From the NCBI RefSeq assembly GCF_000719975.1, contig NZ_JOIJ01000002.1, positions 124,001 through 188,000 of the forward strand: a stretch of 64,000 nucleotides of DNA, in the 5' to 3' direction. The position numbers and the translations under genes were made by a program. Shown piece by piece: positions 16,183 to 25,048 of the stretch (position 1 is the first letter of the stretch; each line of letters begins with the position of its first letter). Under the pieces are notes generated by a model. It was not told the DNA's origin, did no database searches, and was given only the letters and a program-made list of their open reading frames with translations. The DNA comes from Prauserella rugosa (lineage in GTDB: Bacteria > Actinomycetota > Actinomycetes > Mycobacteriales > Pseudonocardiaceae).

Positions 16183-17865
16183 CTACACCCCCGGCTCCGG
16201 GACGGGCTGTGCCTGTGGTTCCGATGATCCGTCCGGCGCCCGCCACCGGCCGTGATGGTGTCGCATGTGGTCGCCGGGTATGTGGTGGTGCTGCATCGCT
16301 GTGACGAGCTCGGCCGCGGCCCGCGACCGCGGCGCCGTCAGCAGCGCGTCGGGACTCGCCGTTTCGACGAGCCGGCCGCCGTCCAGGACGTGCACCTCCT
16401 CGGCCAACGCGGTCACCACGGCCAGGTCGTGGCTGATCAGCACGACCGCTGTGTCCTGCGTGGACCGCAGATCGGCCAGGGTGGTCAGCAGGTCCGTGCG
16501 GGTGACCGTGTCGAGGGCGGACGTCACCTCGTCGCAGACCAGCACCGCAGGGCGCGCGAGCAACGCCCGCACCACGGCCGCCCGCTGCAGCTGTCCTCCC
16601 GACAGCTGTTCCGGCCGCCGCCGGGCCTGCTCCGGGCCGACGCCCCAGTGCGCCAGCAGATCCTCGGCCTCCCTGCGCGCCTGCGGCCGCGGCAGACCGC
16701 GCAACAGCTCCGCCGTCCGCGCGATCTGATGCGTCACCGGCCGCCGGGGATCGAACCCGCCGCGCGCGTCCTGGTGCACGTATTGGACGTGCCGGCGCTG
16801 TGGTGCGCTGCGGCGGCGCGCACTCGGCGGCAGCGGGTGCTCGCCCCACCGCACCTCACCACTGTCGAACGGCGTCAGCCCGGCCAGTCCCCTGGCCAGG
16901 GTGGTCTTGCCCGCGCCCGAGCGTCCGACGATCGCGACGCACGCTCCCGCCCGCACCGTCAGGTTCACGTCCGAGAGCAGGGTCGCACCGCGGGGCGCGC
17001 GGTACCCGACGCCGTCGGCGACCAGCACGGACCTGCGCGGGCCTGCACTGCGCGGCGCGGGCGCCTCGAGGCGCGCTTCGGCTCCGACCAGCGTCCGCCC
17101 GTGGTCGGTGTCCGGTGCCTCGAGCGGCGACGCACCGTCCCCGCGTTCGGCGACCCGTCCGTCATGCAGCACGATCGTGGAATCCGCCAGCCGTCGCGCC
17201 AGCGGAAGGTCGTGGGTCAGCAGGACCAGCGCGGTGCCACCGGCCACCAGATCGGCCAGCGTGTCGGCGATCTCCGAGGTGGTCACCGGGTCCGCGCCGG
17301 CCGTCGGTTCGTCGAGGACCACCAGTCCGGGCCGGGTGATCAACGCCTGCGCGAGCGCAACCCGCTGCTGCTGACCGCCGGAAAGCTGGTGGGGAAACCG
17401 ACCGGCCACGGACGGGTCGAGTCGCGCCGCAGCCAACGCCGTCCGAACCGCCTCCCCGCGGGCGGACCGGCGCGACTGGCTCAGAGCGGCCAGCTCCCGC
17501 AACGCCGCGCCGATCCGGCGCATCGGGTTCAGCACCGCCTGCGGATGCTGCGGCACCATCGCGGTGACCCCGGTTCGCAGGCGCCGCCGCTCGGCGTCGG
17601 TGCGACCGAGCAGTTCCCCCGACGACAGTTCCCCCGCCGGCAGTTCCCCCGACGAGCTGCCGTGGAGGCGCACGCTGCCCGACAGGGCGATGCCGGGCCG
17701 GTCCTGTCCCTGCAGTGCGTAGCCGAGCGTGGTCTTGCCGCTGCCCGACCGGCCCACGACCGCGAGCACGCTGCCCGGGGTGACGTCCAGGTCGATGCCG
17801 TCCAGCAGCACGCTCTCGCCTGCCACGGCTCGCAACCCGCGCACGGTGAGGATCGGTGCGGTCAC
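16183..17865 (-). CDS. Fused double ATPase of a peptide/nickel-type ABC importer, with His-rich tail
   Basis: The 560-residue product contains two complete ABC ATPase domains in tandem: first Walker A GRSGSGKTT, signature LSGGQQQR and Walker B VVLDEP; second GRSGAGKTT, LSGGQLQR and VLVCDEVTSALD. It replaces the separate DppD/DppF-type (or CntD/CntF) subunits. The C-terminus carries MQHHHIPGDHMRHHH, a histidine-rich stretch that could bind metal and supports a metal or metal-chelate substrate. The GTG start overlaps the stop of the upstream permease by four bases. Last gene of the seven-gene cobalamin-riboswitch operon. Confidence 0.85.
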   Translation of the reverse strand: MTAPILTVRGLRAVAGESVLLDGIDLDVTPGSVLAVVGRSGSGKTTLGYALQGQDRPGIALSGSVRLHGSSSGELPAGELSSGELLGRTDAERRRLRTGVTAMVPQHPQAVLNPMRRIGAALRELAALSQSRRSARGEAVRTALAAARLDPSVAGRFPHQLSGGQQQRVALAQALITRPGLVVLDEPTAGADPVTTSEIADTLADLVAGGTALVLLTHDLPLARRLADSTIVLHDGRVAERGDGASPLEAPDTDHGRTLVGAEARLEAPAPRSAGPRRSVLVADGVGYRAPRGATLLSDVNLTVRAGACVAIVGRSGAGKTTLARGLAGLTPFDSGEVRWGEHPLPPSARRRSAPQRRHVQYVHQDARGGFDPRRPVTHQIARTAELLRGLPRPQARREAEDLLAHWGVGPEQARRRPEQLSGGQLQRAAVVRALLARPAVLVCDEVTSALDTVTRTDLLTTLADLRSTQDTAVVLISHDLAVVTALAEEVHVLDGGRLVETASPDALLTAPRSRAAAELVTAMQHHHIPGDHMRHHHGRWRAPDGSSEPQAQPVPEPGV

Positions 17866-18800
17866 CCGGCCATCTCCTCGTCGCGGCGCGCCGGTGCCGA
17901 CCGGAACCACCACCGGAGCCGCCGCGCTCGGGGCTCCCGGGACGACCTCGTGACCCGGTCGACGACGACGTTGGCCCCGGCGCACAACGCCACGAGCAAT
18001 CCGGCGGGCACGAGCACGGCGAGCGGTTGGAGCACGAGCGCGTCGCGGTTCCGTTCGACGAGCACCGCCCAGTCGGCGGTGGAGCCCGCCAGGCCCAGTC
18101 CGAGGAAGTTCGCCGAGGCGATCAACTGCAGCACCAGAATGAGCCTGGTACCCGCATCCACCGCCACCGGCGCCAGCACCGCCCTGCCCGTGTGCCACAG
18201 GTGGATCCGCCACCACGGCTCGCCCTGCAGCACCATCGTCTCCACCACCGTGCGGCATGCGGGGGCCAGTGCCGCGCTGCGGGCCAACCGCACGACCGCG
18301 GGCAACTGCAGTGCGGCCACCGCAACGACGACACCGAACGCGTGCTGTTCCCCGGTACTCGCCAGCACCAGCAGCACGAGCAGCCCCGGCAGCGCCAGCA
18401 CCGTGTCCAGGCCGTGCAGTACCGCCTCGTCCACCCATCTGCGCGAGTGGCCCACCATCGTCAACGCGAGTGGAACCCCGACGAGGTAGGCCAGCGCCAG
18501 GGACGCCCCCGCGAGCAGCAGCACGGTCCGGCCACCGGTCAGCGCCAGCGCGAGCACGTCCCTGCCGAGCACGTCGGTGCCCAGCGGGTGTCCGGGTCCC
18601 GGCGGCAGCAACGGTCCGGCCTCCGAGCGCGTCGACCCCGCGACGAGCGGGCCTGCCACCGCCACCAGCAGAACGGCGCCCAGCACCACCCACGCCGCCG
18701 CGGTGCACACCGCTCCCGCGGACCCGACTGCTCCCGCCGGCCCGGCCGCTCCCGCGGACCCGACTGCTCCCGCGGGCCGACCGCACCGCACCGTCCTCAT
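17862..18800 (-). CDS. ABC importer permease, DppC/NikC/CntC type
   Basis: The 312-residue inner-membrane protein has the binding-protein-dependent transport fold with about six helices. Motifs are typical of the C-type permease of dipeptide/nickel importers: GHPLGTDVLGRDVLALAL near residue 70 and the cytoplasmic EAA-type loop around WWRIHLWHT. The start ATG overlaps the stop of the B-type permease (ATGA). Gly/Ala/Pro-rich repeats at the N-terminus (AVGSAGA-like) look like low-complexity tail before the first helix. Confidence 0.85.
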   Translation of the reverse strand: MRTVRCGRPAGAVGSAGAAGPAGAVGSAGAVCTAAAWVVLGAVLLVAVAGPLVAGSTRSEAGPLLPPGPGHPLGTDVLGRDVLALALTGGRTVLLLAGASLALAYLVGVPLALTMVGHSRRWVDEAVLHGLDTVLALPGLLVLLVLASTGEQHAFGVVVAVAALQLPAVVRLARSAALAPACRTVVETMVLQGEPWWRIHLWHTGRAVLAPVAVDAGTRLILVLQLIASANFLGLGLAGSTADWAVLVERNRDALVLQPLAVLVPAGLLVALCAGANVVVDRVTRSSREPRARRLRWWFRSAPARRDEEMAG

Positions 18801-19744
18801 GCGACCACCTCGCGCTGCGGAACCAACCGCCGTGCGGCGACGTCGGCCGCCACGTTGACCACGACCGTGGTGACCACGAACAGCACCGCGTAGCCCTGCA
18901 CCACCGGCAGGTCGCGTGCCTTGACCGCCTCGACGAACCCGGCGCCGACGCCGGTGAGCCCGAAGAGCGCCTCCACCACGACGACCCCGCCGAGCAGTCC
19001 GTCCACCGTGCGCGCCACCTGCTGCACCGCGGGTGCGAGCCCGTTCGGCACGACGGTGCGCAGCAGCACCGTCCGCTCCGGCACGCCGAGCACGCGCAGA
19101 TGGGTCGCGTACTCGGCCTCGCGCGCCTCGGCCACGCCGATCCGGATCTGGCGTGCCAGCGCGCACAGCCTCGTGCACACCAACACTGCGACCGGCAGCA
19201 CCAGTACCGCAGGCTGCTCGGCGAGGGAGAACCCGGACAGGCCGGCCGCCGTGGCGGGAAACCAGCCCCACTCCAACGCGAACACGGCGACGAGGAACAT
19301 CCCGAGGGCGAACTCGGGGATCGCGTGCAGGATCACCAACGCGGTGTTGAGCGTGCGGTCGGTCCGCGATCCCGGCCGCGCACCGCTCACGACGCCGAGC
19401 ACCACCGCCAGCGGAATCACGCACGCGAGGGTCACCGCGGCCAGTACGGCCGTGCCCGCCAGTTCGTCGGCGAGATCGGCGGTGACGGGGCGGCCGGTCC
19501 GCAGCGACGTTCCGAGGTCGCCGTGGACCAGACCACCGAGCCAGTCGAGGAACTGCTCGCCCCACGGACGGTCGAGCCCCCACGACGCACGCAGCGCCTC
19601 CCGCTGCGCGTCGGTGGCGTTCTCCCCCAGCACGACCACCGCCGCGTCGCCGGGCAGGACCGACGTCAGCAGGTGGACGATCGTGACGACCGCGGCGATC
19701 TGCAACAGCCCCGCACCGAGTCGTCGCGCGGCGTACGCCCGCAT
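18797..19744 (-). CDS. ABC importer permease, DppB/NikB/CntB type
   Basis: The 315-residue protein has the B-type permease layout: N-terminal helix (LGAGLLQIAAVVTIVHLL), periplasmic segment with ATDAQREALRASWGLDRPW, then five helices and the EAA loop AEYATHLRVLGVPER. The ATG at 19744 shares one base with the stop of the binding-protein gene (TGATG). It forms the channel with the C-type permease immediately downstream. Confidence 0.85.
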   Translation of the reverse strand: MRAYAARRLGAGLLQIAAVVTIVHLLTSVLPGDAAVVVLGENATDAQREALRASWGLDRPWGEQFLDWLGGLVHGDLGTSLRTGRPVTADLADELAGTAVLAAVTLACVIPLAVVLGVVSGARPGSRTDRTLNTALVILHAIPEFALGMFLVAVFALEWGWFPATAAGLSGFSLAEQPAVLVLPVAVLVCTRLCALARQIRIGVAEAREAEYATHLRVLGVPERTVLLRTVVPNGLAPAVQQVARTVDGLLGGVVVVEALFGLTGVGAGFVEAVKARDLPVVQGYAVLFVVTTVVVNVAADVAARRLVPQREVVA

Positions 19745-21327
19745 CACCCGAGCACGGCGCCGTCGAACCGCGCCCACTCCAGCGAGTTGGGCGTGGCCGC
19801 GCGCAGGCCGCCGACCTCGGGCGTGATCGCCACGTTCCAGTCGCTGAAACCCCACACCAGCAGTCCGCTCTCCGCGTGGGCGATGCGCTGGGCGTCGGCC
19901 AGCAGCCGCGCCCGCTCGGACTCGTCGGACGTCGCCACGGCACGGGAGTACAGCGTGTCGAAGCGTTCGGACCGGAAATGCGTGTAGTTGCCGCTCTCGG
20001 CTCCGGAGGTGAGCCGCTGGCCGAGGAACCCCGCCACGGGTAGTGCGGCCGTCCGGGTGTGGGCGGCGACGCCGCGGTCCTCGATCTCGGAGAAGTAGGT
20101 CTCCGACGGGCGCGTGCGCGGCGTCGCGGTCACGCCGATGTCGGCCAGCTGCTGGGACAGCACCGTGGCGGCGCGCTCGAAATAGGGGTCCGTGTCACTG
20201 GTCAACAGCTCGAATTCCACGTTCTCGGCACCGGCCCTCGTCAGCAGCTCCCTGGCGGCCTCGACGTCGCGCATGCGCTGCGGCACGTCACCGGCGTAGT
20301 GGCGCAGCCCTTTGCCGAACAGGTCGTTGCCGACCTGGCCCTTGCCGCTCAGCGCGACCTCGACGAGTGCCTGCCTGTCCACCCCGAGCAACACGGCCCG
20401 CAGTACTCGCGGATCGTCGAAGGGCGGCCGGTCGACCTTCAACGCCACCGCCTGCATCGTCGAGTGGGGCGCCGACAGCACGCGGGCCCGGGGATCGCCC
20501 TCGAGCCTGCGCGCCGCATTGGCTCCGATGTCGTGGGCGTAGTGCACCTGGCCCGACAACAACGCCGACACCCTCGCCGACTCGTCGTTGATCGGCACGA
20601 ACTCCACCTCCCGCGGCCTCGCCTTTCCCGCCCAGTGGCCGTCGAACCGGGCGAACACCGCGGGCGAGCCGGGTTCGAACGAGCGGAGGCGGAACGGGCC
20701 GGACCCCACGGGGTCCCGGAAGTCCGTGGTGCCGGACGGAACGATCTCCGTCCCCGGCGCTCCCCACGCGGAGGGGAACTCGAAGTTCGGCGCGGTGAGG
20801 ACGAGTTCGAGTTCGGTGGCCGACCGGACCCGGCTGGCCGCGAAGTCGACGTCCGCGAAGTGCGCCTGTGCCGACGCGCCCGTCGCCGGATCGGCGATGC
20901 GGCGATAGCTGTAGAGCACGTCCTCGGCAGAGACGCGGCTCCCGTCGTGGAAACGCGCCTCGCGCAACCGGATCCGCCACCGTCTGCCCGAGGCGTCCGG
21001 TTCCCACGACTCGGCCAGGCGCGGCACCACGCTCATGTCGTCGTCGTAGGCCGCCACCGTGTCGAACAGCGCCTTGGCCCGTGCCTGGTCGACGAACAGC
21101 GGTGCCGCGTGCGGGTCGAGCGATTCCTGCCCGCCCGCGGTGGCGAAGGCCACCCGCAGGCGCTCCGTGCCGCCGGTGCCTGCGGCGCACGCCGGCAGGA
21201 CGGCCGCCGCAGCGGTGCCGGACACCGCCGCGAGGAAGCCGCGACGGCTCAGCGCGCGCCGCGGCTCCTGCCGAGCTCGCCCCGGTTGTGCGCCACGTGG
21301 AGACGGGACAGTCGTGAACCGCGTCAT
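19744..21327 (-). CDS. Extracellular solute-binding lipoprotein, SBP family 5
   Basis: The product of about 527 residues is a family 5 solute-binding protein, the class that binds peptides, nickel or opine-metal complexes. The N-terminus has a twin-arginine motif (SRRGFLA) and a lipobox-like LPAC, so it should be exported folded and lipid-anchored. Family features include PRLAESWEPDASGRRWRIRLR and DVLYSYRRI. ATG at 21327 has GGAGGG nine bases upstream; the GTG at 21333 overlaps the MFS stop and is the alternative. It delivers substrate to the two permeases encoded next. Confidence 0.85.
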   Translation of the reverse strand: MTRFTTVPSPRGAQPGRARQEPRRALSRRGFLAAVSGTAAAAVLPACAAGTGGTERLRVAFATAGGQESLDPHAAPLFVDQARAKALFDTVAAYDDDMSVVPRLAESWEPDASGRRWRIRLREARFHDGSRVSAEDVLYSYRRIADPATGASAQAHFADVDFAASRVRSATELELVLTAPNFEFPSAWGAPGTEIVPSGTTDFRDPVGSGPFRLRSFEPGSPAVFARFDGHWAGKARPREVEFVPINDESARVSALLSGQVHYAHDIGANAARRLEGDPRARVLSAPHSTMQAVALKVDRPPFDDPRVLRAVLLGVDRQALVEVALSGKGQVGNDLFGKGLRHYAGDVPQRMRDVEAARELLTRAGAENVEFELLTSDTDPYFERAATVLSQQLADIGVTATPRTRPSETYFSEIEDRGVAAHTRTAALPVAGFLGQRLTSGAESGNYTHFRSERFDTLYSRAVATSDESERARLLADAQRIAHAESGLLVWGFSDWNVAITPEVGGLRAATPNSLEWARFDGAVLG

Positions 21328-21329
21328 GG

Positions 21330-22682
21330 TCACCGTCCCTCCGTACGGTCGGTTCCGTCCGCAGCTCGCTCATCGGAGCTCTCCCCGGAAGCCCCGCCGG
21401 AGCCGTGTCCGGGCGCACCGCCGGAGCCGTCGGCCGCGCTGCGTTCGAGCAGTCCCCTCCGCTCCATGACCGCGGTTCCGGCGGCACCGGCCAGTCCGAC
21501 GGCACACAACGCCAACCACGGCAGCCAGCGCAGCTGCGCCGCGCCTGCCATCTCGAGGAGCGCGCCGACGAGCCAGCTCACGCCGGCGGCGGCCACGCTC
21601 GAGACCAGGTAGTAGAACCCGTAGTAGGTACCCGCCAGCCGCTCGCTGCCGACGACGGGCAGCAGTTCCATCGCGAACGGATTGGTGATGGCCTGGCCCA
21701 CGGTGAACAGCACGGTCGTGACGAGCACGGGGACCATCACCGCTGCCACCGTCACCCCCGCGTCGGCACCGGCGGCGCGGGTGGCGATCATCGGCGAAGC
21801 CACGAGCAGCGGCACGAACGACAGCCCCATGCACGCCAGCCCGAGCACGATCGAGCGGCCCGAACTCCACCGGGCGCGGCACCACTCGGTGATCCGCACC
21901 TGCCAGAACACCCCGATGACCGTCGACACGACGAACACCACGGTGATCGCCCACGACAGGCCGGACACCCGCTGCGCCTCCAACGGGATCGTCAGGTACA
22001 GCTGGTTGTACAGGCCGAAGTACGCCGACAGCGAGACCGTGAAGGCCAGGAAGCGCCGGTTGGTCACGACCTCCCGCCAACTGCCCAGGACACTCGACCG
22101 CTGCGGCTCCACCTCGCGATGCGGCAGCACCAGCACCTGAGCCACCGTGAGCGCGGCGAAGGCCAGGCAGGCCACCCAGGCCACGGCACGGAAATCGATC
22201 GCCAGCAGCAGCGCACCGACCAGTGGACCGACCAGCGTGCCTGCGTGCGCGAACACGTTGAACACCGAGAACGCCTCGGCGCGCCGCTCGCCGGCCTCGT
22301 GCATCAGATAGGTCCGCACGGCCGGGTTGAAGAAGGCACCGGCCAAGCCGGTCAGGACGACCGCGGCGACCAGTCCGGGCAGCGACGTGAGCACCGCGAA
22401 CAGGCCGAACGCGACGACCCGCAACGCGCATCCGAGGACGATCATCGGCCGGCAGCCGATCCGGTCCGCCGCGGTCCCGCCCACCAGGAACATGCCCTGC
22501 TGGCTGAGGTTGCGCAGGCCGAGCACCAGCCCGACGATCGCGGCACCGTAGCCGAGCTCCCCGCTCATGTACGAGGCCAGGAACGGCAGCAGCATGTAGA
22601 AGCCCACGTTGATGCCGAACTGGTTCAGCACCAGCAGCCGTGCGGGCGTCGAGAGCTGCAGGAACGCGCTTCGGCTCGTCAT
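21330..22682 (-). CDS. MFS exporter, probable metallophore efflux pump
   Basis: The 450-residue protein has about 12 membrane helices and MFS motifs such as GGTAADRIGCRP after TM2. The C-terminal 45 residues are a Gly/Ser/Asp-rich tail. Its position between a small-molecule biosynthetic enzyme and an SBP-type ABC importer mirrors CntE of the staphylopine system, which exports the free chelator. The export role here is inferred from context. The ATG at 22682 overlaps the stop of the PLP enzyme gene (ATGA). Confidence 0.75.
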   Translation of the reverse strand: MTSRSAFLQLSTPARLLVLNQFGINVGFYMLLPFLASYMSGELGYGAAIVGLVLGLRNLSQQGMFLVGGTAADRIGCRPMIVLGCALRVVAFGLFAVLTSLPGLVAAVVLTGLAGAFFNPAVRTYLMHEAGERRAEAFSVFNVFAHAGTLVGPLVGALLLAIDFRAVAWVACLAFAALTVAQVLVLPHREVEPQRSSVLGSWREVVTNRRFLAFTVSLSAYFGLYNQLYLTIPLEAQRVSGLSWAITVVFVVSTVIGVFWQVRITEWCRARWSSGRSIVLGLACMGLSFVPLLVASPMIATRAAGADAGVTVAAVMVPVLVTTVLFTVGQAITNPFAMELLPVVGSERLAGTYYGFYYLVSSVAAAGVSWLVGALLEMAGAAQLRWLPWLALCAVGLAGAAGTAVMERRGLLERSAADGSGGAPGHGSGGASGESSDERAADGTDRTEGR

Positions 22683-23824
22683 GATGATGTCTCCTCCTCG
22701 CCCGCCGCGTGCGAGCGCGCCGCTTTCCGGTCGCACGGGTCGGGAACGCCGACGCACCGCGCCCATCGCAGGCCCACCGAATCCGCGACGCTGTCCACTG
22801 TGTCCGGTTCGTCGGCCAGTGCCGTCAGTCCGTGCCGCCTGCGGAACCCGTCGTCGAAGACCGACTCCCAGTAACGGCTCGGACCGTCGGGAAAGACCGC
22901 GACGACCCGGTCGGAGTCGAGCTGCCGCGCGCACCATGCGGCCACCATGGCCGCGGCACCCGTACTCCACCCTCCGCTGACGAACGTGCCCGCGGCGAGC
23001 CGCCTGCTCGCATCCGCGGCCTCGCCCGCATCGACCCAGTGCACCTCGTCCAACTCGTCGTAGGCGACGTTGTCCGGATGGATGCTGCTGCCGAGTCCGC
23101 GCATCAGGCGCGGGCGTGCGGGCTGGCCGAACACGGTCGAACCGCACGCGTCGACGCCGATCACGCGCACGTGCGGCCACCGTCGGCGCACCACGGGTGC
23201 GATGCCGGCGCTGTGCCCTCCGGTGCCGACACTGCACACCACCGCGTCCAGCCGGTCGAACTGCTGGACGAGCTCGGTGCCGAGTTGCCGGTAGCCGGCC
23301 GGGTTGTCGGGATTGTTGTACTGATCCGGCCAGTACGCGTCCGGGATCTCGCGCAACAGCCGTTCGACGCGCTCCAGGCGCGCCCGCTGCCATCCGCCGG
23401 CCGGGTGCGGCCGGTCGACGATCTCCAGCCGCGTTCCGTAGGCACGCAGCAGGCGGCGGGTCATCTCGTCGAGTTCGTCGTCGGCGACGATGACCACCGG
23501 ATGTCCCAGTGCGCGGCCGACGAACGACAGGCCGACGGCCAGGGTTCCGCTGCTCGACTCGACCACGGTCGCCCCGTCGGCGAGTTCGCCGCGCCGGCGG
23601 GCGCCCTGCAGCATCGCCAACGCCGCCCGCGCCTTCATCGTCGCGGGGCCGACACCCTCCAATTTGGCCCAGAACCCGGGGTGCGGGTGCGGCAGCGGTG
23701 TGCCCACCCGCAGCACGGGCGTGTTGCCCACCAGGTCCAACAACGACACACACCTGCGACCGCCCGGCGTGTCGACCGGTGTCGTCCGTGCCTCACCGGG
23801 TCCGGTGTGCTGGAACGGAATCAC
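22679..23824 (-). CDS. PLP-dependent cysteine synthase/SbnA-like enzyme
   Basis: The 381-residue protein is a fold-type II PLP enzyme. The PLP lysine sits in ATMKARAAL, the phosphate-binding loop is GTGGHSAGI, and QYNNPDNPAGY matches the conserved family segment. The substrate loop reads ESSSGTLA rather than the EPTSGNTG of housekeeping O-acetylserine sulfhydrylase, closer to SbnA-type enzymes that make diaminopropionate-derived amino acids for siderophores. It probably performs a beta-replacement on an activated serine to build an amino-acid chelator. GTG start overlaps the stop of the DUF364 gene. Exact product is unknown. Confidence 0.75.
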   Translation of the reverse strand: MIPFQHTGPGEARTTPVDTPGGRRCVSLLDLVGNTPVLRVGTPLPHPHPGFWAKLEGVGPATMKARAALAMLQGARRRGELADGATVVESSSGTLAVGLSFVGRALGHPVVIVADDELDEMTRRLLRAYGTRLEIVDRPHPAGGWQRARLERVERLLREIPDAYWPDQYNNPDNPAGYRQLGTELVQQFDRLDAVVCSVGTGGHSAGIAPVVRRRWPHVRVIGVDACGSTVFGQPARPRLMRGLGSSIHPDNVAYDELDEVHWVDAGEAADASRRLAAGTFVSGGWSTGAAAMVAAWCARQLDSDRVVAVFPDGPSRYWESVFDDGFRRRHGLTALADEPDTVDSVADSVGLRWARCVGVPDPCDRKAARSHAAGEEETSS

Positions 23825-24669
23825 GCGGGATCACCGCCGTCCACGCCATACAGATGGATGTCGCTCGCGTCGCCGGTGAGCCAGAAGAACGGGTACGGCT
23901 CGGCCGACAGCGCCGCCACGTCGTCGCCGAGCAGTTCCCGCAGCACGGCGCTGCCGGTCTGGGCGAACACCGCCAACGGCAGTCCACCCTCGCGGCATCG
24001 GCGGGAGATGTCGTCGAACGTGCCGTTGCCGAGCGTCATGCCCGAAGCGAGCACGGCGTCGGCCGCACCGACCGCCTCGCGATGGTCGGTGACGACCGGT
24101 TCGCCCCATTCGGTGCGGCCGCCCAGGAGATCGCACGGGAGGTAGTCGATCCGCCGTTCCCGCAGGGCCGACAGGAGCGAGTTGACGACGCCGATCACGG
24201 CCACCCGGCCGGCGGGCCGCACCCGCACGAGACCGGCGACCGCGCGCGCCCGCGCCATCGACTTCTCGAGCGACGTGCCCGCGGCGATCCGCACGGTCCG
24301 GGCGCCGGCCTGCGCGCCGTGCGGCCGCCGGGCCGCGAGCCAGGCATCCAGGGCCGCGATCCGTACCGCCCGGATCGGATGGTCCAGGAGCGCGGCGACG
24401 TCCGTGCCGACGAGGCCGCGCACGACCGTGTCGTCCAGCTCGTCACGCTCGACGGCGCACGACCCGACGGCGGGTCCCACGCGCACACTCAGCACGGTGT
24501 TGGTGTAGCCGACCCGCCGCCCCGCATGACGGGCCGCCTGCACGGTCAGAAAAGCCACGGAGACCGTGGCATTGCTCAACGCGGTGAACGCGCCGGGGTC
24601 CAGCCGGCCGACGACACGCTCCAGCGCACCGTCGTCCGACTTCCCCGGCGCGGGGAAGTTCTCGGTCAC
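23821..24669 (-). CDS. DUF364 family protein (putative heavy-metal chelation)
   Basis: The product of about 282 residues has an N-terminal DUF4213-like region (NATVSVAFLTVQAARHAGRRVGYTN) and a C-terminal DUF364 Rossmann-like domain (VAVIGVVNSLL; LASGMTLGNGTFDDI). Pfam describes DUF364 as putative heavy-metal chelation; no reaction is established. It is the first structural gene after the cobalamin riboswitch and the 25-codon leader ORF. GTG at 24669 follows GGAGAG at 24674-24679; an in-frame GTG at 24681 lacks such a site. Its stop overlaps the PLP-enzyme start, so the whole seven-gene operon is read as one coupled unit. Confidence 0.75.
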   Translation of the reverse strand: MTENFPAPGKSDDGALERVVGRLDPGAFTALSNATVSVAFLTVQAARHAGRRVGYTNTVLSVRVGPAVGSCAVERDELDDTVVRGLVGTDVAALLDHPIRAVRIAALDAWLAARRPHGAQAGARTVRIAAGTSLEKSMARARAVAGLVRVRPAGRVAVIGVVNSLLSALRERRIDYLPCDLLGGRTEWGEPVVTDHREAVGAADAVLASGMTLGNGTFDDISRRCREGGLPLAVFAQTGSAVLRELLGDDVAALSAEPYPFFWLTGDASDIHLYGVDGGDPA

Positions 24670-24714
24670 ACGACTCTCCACATCGTACGGACAGGACGCG
24701 AGAACGCGACCGGA

Positions 24715-24792
24715 CTAGGCGATGTGGAGCAGAGTGGAACGTGTTTCGGGTGATACCGGAAACGACGGGAACGACTGCTGTGCGACCTGCAC
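24715..24792 (-). CDS. 25-codon leader ORF between riboswitch and operon
   Basis: A short frame starts at GTG 24792, ends at TAG 24715-24717 and encodes VQVAQQSFPSFPVSPETR followed by STLLHIA. A near-ideal ribosome binding site, GGAGGAGG (24799-24806 on this strand), lies six bases upstream, and a small CGGGG/CCCCG hairpin (24806-24823) abuts it, so the riboswitch could gate this site. The next gene starts 45 bases later. It may be a regulatory leader peptide or a genuine small product; no match to a known peptide family is claimed. Confidence 0.5.
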   Translation of the reverse strand: MQVAQQSFPSFPVSPETRSTLLHIA

Positions 24793-24837
24793 CGTTGACC
24801 TCCTCCGGGGCTCCGCGACCCCGTACGATTCGGCGCG

Positions 24838-24986
24838 ACGGTGGGAGTCTCCTGACTCGTGGATCCGCATCGTCCCCTGCCTTCCCGCCGGATGTCCGGC
24901 AGTGGCGCGGGTGGGGACGACTCCTCACTCACAGTGGCGGGACCGTGCCGGATTCGCACCGGCTTCCTCGTCACCATCGCATGAAC
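24838..24986 (-). ncRNA. Cobalamin (B12) riboswitch
   Basis: Read on the minus strand, the region has the conserved cobalamin-aptamer core: GAAGCCGGTGCGAATCCGGC then ACGGTCCCGCCACTGTGA (about 24922-24968), a variable GC-rich arm (24862-24920), and the B12 box AGTCAGGAGACTC (24846-24858). The short 5' segment suggests a class II-like form. It lies directly upstream of the DUF364 operon in the sense orientation. Such elements normally shut off expression when cobalamin is plentiful, so the operon should be induced under B12 or cobalt shortage. Confidence 0.88.
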
Positions 24987-25048
24987 TGCGATTCAACATC
25001 CCAGCTCCGCACGATCCCGTCAAGATCGACCGCCCGGGAGTGACGGAC

